A DNA stretch of 64,000 bases, taken from Sciurus carolinensis. Taxonomy: Eukaryota; Chordata; Mammalia; Rodentia; Sciuridae. Below, piece after piece: positions 47,982-55,384 of the stretch (positions within the stretch are counted from its first letter, which is position 1; each line of letters begins with the position of its first letter). The notes beneath the pieces are model-generated. The model ran no database searches. It was not told the DNA's origin and worked only from the letters and a program-made list of their open reading frames with translations. Where the stretch lies: the NCBI RefSeq assembly GCF_902686445.1, contig NC_062232.1:93482932-93546931 (forward strand). The letters run 5' to 3'. A program made the position numbers and the translations under genes.

Positions 47982-48035
47982 AGGGCTGAAAAGAACCAGG
48001 TGTCGTGTCTCTCTGCGGGCAGGGAGTGCGATAGG

Positions 48036-48053
48036 TGGCGCCGAAACCCGGGA
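48036..48053 (+). promoter_or_regulatory. Primer binding site, tRNA-Phe type
   Basis: TGGCGCCGAAACCCGGGA begins two bases after the 5' LTR. It matches the complement of the 3' 18 bases of mammalian tRNA-Phe (TGGTGCCGAAACCCGGGA) at 17 of 18 positions; the fourth base is C instead of T. tRNA-Phe priming is known for IAP elements. Confidence 0.88.
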
Positions 48054-48071
48054 GCTCTACAGGTAAAGTAA

Positions 48072-48080
48072 AAGGTAAGT
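48072..48080 (+). promoter_or_regulatory. Consensus splice donor in the leader
   Basis: AAGGTAAGT is a full match to the 5' splice-site consensus (AAG at 48,072-48,074, GTAAGT after it). It lies 19 bases past the primer site, where a retroviral leader donor for the spliced env RNA would be. A weaker AGGTAAAG precedes it at 48,061. Confidence 0.6.
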
Positions 48081-48095
48081 ATTTATTTTCATATT

Positions 48096-48280
48096 AAGAC
48101 CTTGAGTCCGTCAGTGATATTCATAGTAAGACCTTGAGTCCGTCAGTGATATTCATATTAAGACCTTGAGTCCGTCAGTGATATTCATATTAAGACCTTG
48201 AGTCCGTCAGTGATATTCATATTAAGACCTTGAGTCCGTCAGTGATATTCATTTCAAGACCTTGAGTCCGGCAGTGCAGG
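48096..48280 (+). repeat. 32-bp tandem repeat array in the ERV leader
   Basis: Units start with AAGACCTTGAGTCCG at 48,096, 48,128, 48,160, 48,192, 48,224 and 48,256, an exact 32-bp period. Five are full length and the sixth is partial and ends GGCAGTGCAGG. Units differ by a few bases at the junction (CATAGT, CATATT, CATTTC). There are no spacers, so it is not a CRISPR. It sits where the packaging or dimerisation signal would be expected. Confidence 0.95.
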
Positions 48281-48414
48281 GTAGGGAACCCAGCAAAATT
48301 GAGTCTACATAGATTTATGAAGTGGTACCAAACTGTGTGTGTGGTGTGTTATTTTTGTGTTTGTTGTGTGGCTTGTTTGTGTGCTTGGAGCTCTTAGTGC
48401 TGTAAGATTTAATC

Positions 48415-48507
48415 ATAGGAACAGAACTGTCTAAAACTAGAATGCAACAGCCTCTTAGGGAGTTGCTAAAAAGTCATGGAATGTTCCACAGTGGGAACAT
48501 AAAATAG
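48415..48507 (+). pseudogene. Probable gag matrix N-terminus remnant
   Basis: An in-frame stretch of about 30 codons, starting at an ATA codon where a gag ATG would be expected and followed by Gly, ends at a stop at 48,505. The N-terminal pattern, Gly-Thr-Glu-Leu-Ser-Lys then a Leu-rich stretch with LLK.HG, resembles betaretroviral matrix proteins, which are N-myristoylated. If correct, the start codon is lost and the frame closes almost at once. The match is short and could be chance. Confidence 0.45.
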
Positions 48508-50100
48508 TAGCCATAGTCCCCACAAGTATTGGGAGATAATTGTTTCATAATTTTCTGCATTCAAACCTAACCTGATTTCTCAACCAGGTAAAAAAGGGTT
48601 AAAAAGTCCTGGGTGATCCTCCCTCCCCCTGCCACATTGGAATGTAACTACAGCGTCTCAAGGAGAAAAGGGGGGTAACCTAAAGATAAGAAGAAAAGAA
48701 GAAAAAAAGTGTCCGTTTTAAACTCCTGGGCCGCTACACAAAACTAACTTATTCTTCAGGATTCTTGTTTTGTTTTGTTTTTTCTTTAATGCTGTATTTT
48801 TGAGCTCATAATTTTGATCCTACATACCTAGGTTAATGATTTTATTTTTGATCAGTTCTATTTTTTATTCAACTGAAGTTTTTAAACAGCTGTTTCATTG
48901 CAATGAACATTTACCTATAAAGTTACAAGGCCTTTGATTTTGTGTTATGTGTTATGTTGTGCTGTCTAACGTCATGTTTTGTCAAAACTGAGCGCTCTTA
49001 AAATTAAAATTTAAAAATGAATCCAAATACTTTTAATTCACGTGATTTAAAGGTTCAATTTAAATTGGGTAAACTAATAAAAGTAAAATATCTTTAAAAA
49101 TAACTTGCAAGTCTCCAGGTGGTCAAACTAATGAAATGTTAATGTTAAACAATGTCTAATATCAATTGCTTCTAGGACTTTTCTTCAGCAGGAAAGAGGC
49201 AACGGATCCTGTTCAGGACACTTGTCTGATATCTTGGTTTTATAAAATAAATAAATTGGAGTTAACATGTATGGGATTACTCAAATGTGTTTGTAGAGAC
49301 GTCTGGTTAATTTACAAAGTTAAAATGCTGATTGTTAAATAATATCAAGTACTTTTAACTCCTTAAATTACATGGGGTATCATACTTAAACATTATTGGT
49401 GTTTTCATAGGTTGGTAAATAAAAAGGGTTTAAACTTGCTTTGTGTCATCACTAAACTAAAAACAAGGTTATTAGAAGTTATATCCTAACAAGTGAAATT
49501 CTATATATAAAGGGTCCCAAAAGTTTCAACTGTGTTTCAATTAAGAGTACTTTAAACAACAAAATATTTAATCTTATTAAAATAGGGTGATTTATCTAAA
49601 TTCAAAAATTTCATAAGAGTTGTTTCAGAATGTGATCAAAAAGGGGTCAACAAATAGGAAAGAAAAAATAAAAGGTTCTGGGTTTAAAAATGTATTTAAT
49701 AAAAAGAAAAAGAAAATGTTTCTGGATAAGAAAGTCTGTATGTAATAAAGGGCAAGTTTCAACAAGTCTGTGTGTAACTAAGTTGGTTGTATGTATGTAA
49801 AACAGCTAAAGCTATTTAAGGTTTTTTCTAAGGTGAAATACTAATGTTCTGATATAAGCCAAAGTTTAATCTATATGGTAAAATGACATGGTAAAATAAC
49901 AAAGTTTTCTTAAAAACACTAATTCATTCTTAACTTTGTGTCTCTTAAGTTTTATTCTTTAGAACAATTGTCTTAAAAATAGGGGTTTATACAATTATGG
50001 TTAAGCAACTGTTAAAGATTGTACTACATTATAAAGTCTAAATTTTTCTTTAAAAACTAAAATTGGTAAGAACCAATTCCTCACTAAAATTAAAATAACT
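48508..50100 (+). other. AT-rich non-coding filler inside the ERV
   Basis: About 1.6 kb in the place of gag-pro-pol. It is rich in A/T, full of stops in all frames and shows no recognisable protein motif or SINE. Several loosely similar blocks (around 49,124-49,170 and 49,319-49,360, both with TTAAAC/TTAAAT AATRTC and TATCAA) hint at internal duplication. Its origin is unknown: heavily decayed pol, captured host sequence, or sequence inherited from an older non-autonomous family. Confidence 0.7.
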
Positions 50101-50259
50101 CTAACCACAGATGTACCTTATAACCCACAAAAACAAAGTATTGTCGAACATACACATCTCACCCTCAAAAATGCTCTTTATAAACAAAAAGGGGGAATAG
50201 AGGAGACCTTCAGGTCCCCTAAAGATAAACTTTCTCTTTGTCTGTTTGGGGTTTTTTAA
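50101..50259 (+). pseudogene. Integrase remnant (pol 3' part)
   Basis: A 52-codon open stretch closed by TAA at 50,257. It contains the retroviral integrase PYNPQ motif at codons 6-10 and, six codons later, the position of the third catalytic acid of the D,D,35-E core (Glu at codon 16, 50,146-50,148), then a Leu/Lys helix and a KQKGG-type motif. Both Asp residues and the zinc-binding domain are missing, so it cannot be a working integrase. It fixes the orientation of the element and shows that pol was deleted rather than never present. Confidence 0.82.
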
Positions 50260-50353
50260 CTCTGGGTAATAAGGGTAACTCGGTGCTTTACTGGAGCTGC
50301 GGCTCAGTTTGTGTGTTTCCATGGAATAAACTAACTTACAACCTCTTTTTAGT

Positions 50354-51220
50354 CTCTTAGGAGGAACAGTTCAACTATGTAACAAAACAACTGCTTCTCT
50401 CAATTGTACTTCAGATTTGTGCTATCTCTCAATGTTAAAATGCTTCTAGGTTCTTGCTGGCAGACTTAATGTGTGTTCCTACTTTCTTGCCCATACCAGT
50501 TTCTGTTACAGATGATGAATTGCCAGTATTGCTTTCTAGAAACAAGAGAGACTTTGGAATCACCGCAGCAGTCATTACCGCCATAGTTGCATCAGCGGCA
50601 GCTGCCACTGCAGCAGCTGTAGCCTTAACTACATCTGTACAATCTGCAGCCACAATCAATAAGGTGGTTCAACAGACTGCTACTGCCTTATCTACTCAGC
50701 AGACAGTGGATCAACACTTAAAGCAGGGATTCTTTTAGTAAACCAGCGAGTGGACTTGCTTCAGGAACAAATGGATATCTTACAAGAACTGTTAAACGTG
50801 GGATGTATTTATCGTCTGACGGGACTGTGCGTTACACCTGTAGCTTACCATAACCTTAGCTATGCAGCAAACTTGTCTAGAATCTTGTCTGCTCAGCTAC
50901 AAACAAATTGGTCTTATACATTTGATAATCTTACTGCTATTCTTAGATCTCAAATTGTTAGTCTCAATGCTACTAGAGTTAATGTAGCCCCTATGTCCGA
51001 AGTGCTAAGTTGGCTATCCTCTTCTTTCAGTTTTGTAAAACAATGGGCAGGTATGGGAGCCTTTTGTATGTTCATGGTTGTTGCTGTTGTCTTCCTCACA
51101 CGCTTTATCATGCGCATGCGCCGAGATCAAGCTAGAGATCGTATCATTTTCCATCAGGCCATGGCTGCCCTAGAGGCCGGCAGTTCCCCACAAGTATGGC
51201 TCATGATGCTGGATCACTAG
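50354..51220 (+). pseudogene. env remnant: surface-unit end plus transmembrane protein, frameshifted
   Basis: Three consecutive pieces lie in different frames. 50,354-50,449 encodes a Cys- and N-glycosylation-rich end of the surface unit and closes with a stop. 50,454-50,738 holds a furin-type R-N-K-R site at its codons 29-32, then an Ala-rich hydrophobic fusion-peptide-like segment (about codons 33-58) and the first part of a coiled coil. 50,750-51,220 (an open frame without ATG at its start) continues the coiled coil, then has two Cys at its codons 19 and 27, five N-X-S/T sequons, a membrane span at about codons 99-120, a basic MRMRR stretch and a short cytoplasmic tail. A single-base-type shift near 50,718-50,725 separates the last two. 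The two-Cys loop without a CX6CC motif is the betaretroviral (beta-type) arrangement. No full Env can be made from this copy. Confidence 0.82.
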
Positions 51221-51223
51221 CCA

Positions 51224-51345
51224 GACGGGTAAGGAAGGAGGTAACCCCCGTACCGACCTAAGACAGGAGCTGTAGCATGCTCTGCAGTTATCCGATGACG
51301 GGTAAGGACGGTGGTTGACCACTCCGCCTAAGACAGGCACGGTCC
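51224..51345 (+). promoter_or_regulatory. CTE-like RNA export element (two-copy)
   Basis: Two copies of an imperfect 73-bp unit lie between the env stop (51,218-51,220) and the polypurine tract. GACGGGTAAGGA is at 51,224-51,235 and 51,297-51,308; CCTAAGACAGG is at 51,257-51,267 and 51,327-51,337. The same two motifs, in the same order and at the same genomic position, form the internal loops of the constitutive transport element of Mason-Pfizer/simian type D retroviruses, which binds NXF1 (TAP) and exports unspliced RNA. The segments between the motifs are roughly complementary across copies, as expected for the long two-fold symmetric hairpin. Function is inferred from similarity. Confidence 0.85.
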
Positions 51346-51365
51346 CGAGCTTTCCTTTTCTTTTT

Positions 51366-51383
51366 AAAAGAGAAAAGGGGGAA
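51366..51383 (+). promoter_or_regulatory. Polypurine tract
   Basis: An 18-base unbroken purine run (AAAAGAGAAAAGGGGGAA) ending one base before the 3' LTR at 51,385. It would prime plus-strand DNA synthesis. Confidence 0.9.
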
Positions 51384-51384
51384 C

Positions 51385-51744
51385 TGTCGGGGTTTCGGCC
51401 GGACCCCTGGCCCTAGGTGTGGCAAGGCTAAGATGGCGCCTGGCAGTGAGCCAGAGCAGTTAACTTTTGCACAAACAACTGACATTACTTTGAGGAAGTT
51501 CGAGGGATTGGCTGAGCTCCCTGATGGACAGTGCAGGTCCACTGTATGCCTGCCTTTGCTGCCTGTATCTGTGCATGCTCTCCCCTCGTGAAAAAAGGCT
51601 GATTGGTTATGGTACTGTATATATTGGAGTGTAAGTTCCTCAAAGAAGAAGAACAAAGAAAGAACTGAGAGGATGGGGGTGCGCGCAATAAAAGGGCTGA
51701 AAAGAACCAGGTGTCGTGTCTCTCTGCGGGCAGGGAGTGCGATA
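51385..51744 (+). repeat. ERV 3' LTR (360 bp)
   Basis: Base-for-base the same as the 5' LTR by eye. TATATA at 51,618-51,623 and AATAAA at 51,687-51,692. It ends GTGCGATA and is followed by the target duplication. The minus-strand frames at 47,622-47,945 and 51,288-51,656 share the same peptide because they cross the two LTR copies; they are not genes. Confidence 0.95.
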
Positions 51745-51750
51745 GACTGG
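51745..51750. repeat. 6-bp target-site duplication of the ERV (right copy)
   Basis: GACTGG, an exact match to 47,668-47,673. Confidence 0.93.
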
Positions 51751-52679
51751 GAGTCAGAGAAGTAACTTCTTGCTGGTGTGCTCCTTGGAAAGGTTCACCA
51801 TCACTTATCTTACACATGTGTTCTTGCTGAGTCAACCATTGCTTTCCTATGGAGGCAGAGCCTGTTCTTTATCTCAGATGAGCTATCACCGACAAGAATC
51901 ATTCAGGGGCTTTTATGCACTCACCAGAAGAAAATAGCTCCTTTTACAGGATTGGTCTGTTGATAGAAGGAGTTTGGACAAAGGGAGTGGGAATGTAAGA
52001 TTTCAGGGAAGAGAGTTGTGGTCAGCAAAGTCATCCATATTTAATATCACAATGCTGTCTCAAGAGGGTCCTACTGAAAGACATGGCTCCCTGGACACTT
52101 GCCCTAAAAAGTGAGGCAGTCCAGACAGCCCACCCCCAAACAGCTACATTGGCTTCTTAGACCTTTCATAGTCAAGATTTACCCAGGAAAAAATCTGTGA
52201 ACTCAAGTTGGATTACAAACCACTAGTAATTTTGACCAGTTAGAGACTGAAATGACTAATGCCAAGGCATTGAAAACTTCTAGCCAAACATTTCCAGCAA
52301 TTGTTTTGCTTTTTTGCAAAACAATGTACTCTCTGGTAGGTTTAGGCTAGCACCTAACTTGTATAAGTTTAACTAGATGGAAAGGGTATCTTCTAGGGAA
52401 TCTTGAAAATACTGAATTATTGAATAAAGCTGTCACCTATTTAAATGTACCCAATGGAATCAAACTATCACAGAGGTTTGGTACCCAAATTCACTCATTT
52501 AAAATATGTGGGAGGTCAGCAAGATGATGGAATATACAGTCACCAGTCGAGTTTCCCCAACAGAAATACTAATTTAGCAATTAACCATGAATGACAATAC
52601 CTTTGTGAGAGTTCAGGAACCAGTCATAGCACACCAGTAGAGCAAGAAAACAGAGTGGGGAAAAAAAACATTCAAAGGG
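51751..52679. other. Unassigned sequence
   Basis: No recognised gene or repeat between the ERV and the L1. Confidence 0.4.
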
Positions 52680-52813
52680 GATAGAAACCTGTTGATGTCT
52701 TCGAGATTTTCTGATTTGTTGGAGTATAGATTTTCAAAATAACTTCTAATTATATTTTGTATTTCACTCATGTCTGTAGTGATATTTCCTTGTTCATTCT
52801 GAATTTTAGTAAA

Positions 52814-53988
52814 TCAAGTTTTCTCTCTCCTTCTCTTTGTTAGTGTGGCTAAGGGTTTATCAATTTTGTTTATTTTTTCAAAGAACCAACTATTTATTTT
52901 GTCAATTTTTTCAATCATTTCTTTTGTTTCAATTTTGTTGATTTCAGCTCTGATTTTAACTATTTCCTGTCTTCTACTACTTTTGGTGTTGCTCTGTTCT
53001 TCTTTTTCTAGGGCTTTAAGCTGTAGTGTTAAGTAGTTTATTTGTTGATTTTTTCTTCTTTTATTGAATACGCTCCATGAAATAAATCTTCCTCTAAGTA
53101 CTGCTTTCATAGTGTCCCAGAGATTTTGATATGATGTGTCTTTGTTCTCATTTACTTCTAAGAATTTTTTTATTTCCCTCCTGATGTATTCTGTTATCCA
53201 TTCATCCTATAATACTGTATTATTTAATCTCCAGTTGTTGGAGTGTTTCTGTTTTTTATTCTGTCATTTATTTCTAATTTCAATCCATTATGATCTGATA
53301 GAATACATGGTAGTATCTCTATCTTCTTGTATTTGCTAACATTACCTTTATGGCATAAAATATGGTCTATTTTGGAGAAGGATCCATGTGCTGCTGAGAA
53401 GAAGGTATATTTGCTCTTTGTTGGAGGTATATTCTATATATGTCCGTTAAGTCTAAATTGTTCATTGTGTTATTGAGCTCTATGATTTCTTTATTCAGTT
53501 TTTGTTTGGAAGATCTATCCAGTGGTGAGAGAGGTGTGTTAAAATCACCTAGTATTATTGTGCTGTGGTCTATTTGATTTCTGGAATTGAGAAAGATTTG
53601 TTTGACGTACATGGATGAGCCAATGTTTGGGGCATAGATATTTATGATTGTTATGTCTTGCTGATTTATGCTTCCCTTAAGCAGGATGAAATGTCCTTCT
53701 TTATCCCTTCTGACTAACTTTGGCTTGAAGTTCACTTTATCTGAAATGAGGATGGATATTCCAGCATTTTCACTGTGTCCATGTACATGGTATGTTTTTT
53801 TCCCATCCTTTCACCTTTAGTCTGTGGGAATCTCTTTCTATGAGATGAGTCTCTTGCAGGCAGCATATTGTTGGATTTCTCTTTTTAATCCAATCTGCCA
53901 GTCTATGTCTTTTGATTGATGAGTTCAGGCCATTAACATTCAGGGTTATTATTGAGATATGATTTGTATTTCCAGTCATTTGGCTCAT
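52814..53988 (-). pseudogene. L1 ORF2 endonuclease domain and linker, frameshifted (inverted part)
   Basis: Starts at Met 53,988 with the typical ORF2 N-terminus (ITLNVNGLNSSIKRHRLADW, then CCLQETHL with the catalytic Glu). The frame shifts near 53,740-53,770. It continues at 53,735-53,367 with the endonuclease motif GDFN (catalytic Asp and Asn) and at 53,110-52,814 with the linker before reverse transcriptase. The protein would cut target DNA; here it is broken by frameshifts and lacks the reverse transcriptase. Confidence 0.88.
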
Positions 53989-54029
53989 TTTTGTTTTTTG
54001 ACAGGACTTGGTTTCTTCTTTATTTGTCT

Positions 54030-54290
54030 ATTCCTTTAGGCTAGTTCCTCCCTTTGCTGATTTGCATCATTGTTTTTCATCTCTTCCTCATGGAATATTT
54101 TGCTGAGAATGTTCTGTAATGCTGGGTTTCTTTTTGTAAATTCTTTTAGTTTTTGTTTATCATGGAAGGATTTTATTTCATCATCAAATCTGAAGGTAAG
54201 TTTTGCTGGGTATAAGATTCTTGGTTGGCATTCATTTTCTTTCAGGGCTTGATATATGTTGTTCCTGGCCCTTCTAGCTTTTAGGGTCTG
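54030..54290 (-). pseudogene. L1 ORF1 C-terminal end (inverted part)
   Basis: Minus-strand translation gives the conserved ORF1p C-terminal domain, with QPRILYPAKL and a following acidic/Lys-rich helix, ending shortly before the ORF2 start at 53,988. ORF1p is the RNA-binding trimer of the L1 ribonucleoprotein; only its end is present. Confidence 0.8.
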
Positions 54291-54459
54291 GATTGAAAAA
54301 TCAATAACTGGGATAGATTCAAACTAAAAAGCTTTCTCTCAGCAAAGGAAACTATAAGTAATGTGAAGAGAGAGCCTACAGAGTGGGAGAAAATCTTTGC
54401 CACCCATACTTAAGATAGAGCACTAATCTCCAGAATCTATAAAGAACTCAAAAAACTTT

Positions 54460-55022
54460 ACACCAAGAATACAAATAATCCAGTCAACAAATGGGTTAAG
54501 GATATGAACAGACACTTCACAGAAGAAGATCTACAAGCAATAAACAGACATATGAAAAAATGTACAACTTCTCTAGTAATAAGAGAAATGCAAATCAAAA
54601 CTACCCTAAGATTCCATCTCACCCCAATTAGAATGGCTGTTATCAAGAATACAAGCAACAATAGGTGTTGGTGAGGATGTGGGGGAAAAGGTACACTCAT
54701 ACATTGCTGGTGGGGTTGCAAATTAGTGCAGCCACTCTGGAAAGCAGTGTGGAGATTCCTCAGAAAGCTTGGAATGGAACCACCATTTGACCCAGCTATC
54801 CCACTCCTTGGCCTATACCCAAAGGACTTAAAATCAGCATACTACAGAGATACAGCCACATCAATGTTCATAGGTGCTCAATTCACAATAGCCAGACTGT
54901 GGAACCAACCTAGATGTCCTTCAATTGATGAATGGATAAAGAAACTGTGGTATATTTATACAATGGAATATTACTCAGCCAGAAAGAATAATAAATTATG
55001 GCATTTGCAGGCAAATGTATGA
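54460..55022 (+). pseudogene. L1 ORF2 C-terminal end (direct part)
   Basis: Sense translation recovers the ORF2 C-terminal region after the reverse transcriptase, best seen at 54,726-55,022 (FDPAIPLLGLYPKDLKSAY and YTMEYYSARKN). Upstream it reads [10 protein letters not shown] from about 54,500. In-frame interruptions occur. Confidence 0.88.
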
Positions 55023-55112
55023 AATTGGAGAATATCATGCTAAGTGAGATAAGCCAATCTCAAAAAACCAAAGTACCAATGATCTCGCTGATAAGTGGAT
55101 GATGACACATAA

Positions 55113-55192
55113 TGGGGGGGAGGGGGCAAGAATGGAGGAAGGAGGGACTGTATAGAGGGAAAAGAGGGGTGGGAGTGGTGGGGGGAAGGAAA
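55113..55192 (+). repeat. G-rich polypurine tract of the L1 3' UTR
   Basis: Runs of 3-8 G alternate with A (for example GGGGGGGAGGGGGC near 55,114 and GTGGGGGGAAGG near 55,179). G-rich tracts with quadruplex potential are a conserved feature of mammalian L1 3' UTRs. Confidence 0.7.
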
Positions 55193-55320
55193 AAATAACA
55201 GAATGAATCAAACAATATTACCCTATGTAAATGTATGATTACACAAATGGTATGGCTTTACTTCATGTACAAACAGAGAAACGATGTATCCCATTTGTTT
55301 ACAATAAAAGTAAGTTAAAA

Positions 55321-55364
55321 AAAAATAAATAAAATAAAGGTCCACTGACAACTAAAAAAAAAGT
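55321..55364 (+). repeat. SINE-type tail attached to the L1 3' end
   Basis: After the L1 tail comes (TAAA)n, then TAAAGGTCCACTGACAACT and a run of 9 A. This resembles the 3' tail of the ID-variant SINE at 25,330-25,372, with a small deletion. It lies inside the putative target duplication. Confidence 0.55.
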
Positions 55365-55384
55365 GATAGAAAGAAGCCTTCTCT

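Larger units (their letters stand above)
47674..48033 (+). repeat. ERV 5' LTR (360 bp)
   Basis: Begins TGTCGGGG and ends GTGCGATA. It reads as identical over its whole length to the 3' LTR at 51,385-51,744. Visible signals: a YY1-like AAGATGGCGC at 47,719-47,728, an inverted CCAAT box at 47,891-47,895, a TATATA at 47,907-47,912 and AATAAA at 47,976-47,981 followed by a GT-rich stretch (GTGTCGTGTC). TATA and AATAAA about 70 bases apart imply a short R region. The terminal dinucleotides are TG...TA instead of TG...CA. Confidence 0.95.
47674..51744 (+). mobile_element. Complete, young, coding-defective class II ERV (betaretrovirus-like)
   Basis: The 4,071-bp element has 5' LTR, primer binding site, leader with tandem repeats, gag scrap, AT-rich filler, integrase scrap, env transmembrane region, CTE-like element, polypurine tract and 3' LTR. 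Class II is supported by the tRNA-Phe-type primer site (also used by rodent IAP elements), the 6-bp target duplication, the beta-type transmembrane protein and the CTE-like repeat. An autonomous member would be 7-9 kb; nearly all gag-pro-pol and most env surface-unit sequence is missing. The two LTRs read as identical and the duplication is exact, so the insertion is recent, while the protein remnants are badly damaged. I infer that an already defective template was copied in trans, like mouse ETn. A gene-conversion event between LTRs is the main alternative. Confidence 0.93.
52680..55372. mobile_element. L1 insertion with 5' inversion (twin priming)
   Basis: The left part (about 52,688-54,296) is antisense L1 and the right part (about 54,297-55,330) is sense L1 ending in a 3' UTR and A-rich tail. 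The L1 runs 5' to 3' from 54,296 leftwards, then the 3' end reads rightwards, as in a twin-primed 5' inversion. A possible 8-bp target duplication GATAGAAA lies at 52,680-52,687 and 55,365-55,372. Frameshifts in ORF2 make it inactive. Confidence 0.85.

Noticed and set aside
48096..48280. CRISPR-like array
   Set aside because: The 32-bp units are directly adjacent with no spacers, and the context is a mammalian ERV leader.
50435..50659. Ala-rich minus-strand frame
   Set aside because: It is the antisense shadow of the Ala-rich fusion-peptide region of the env remnant.
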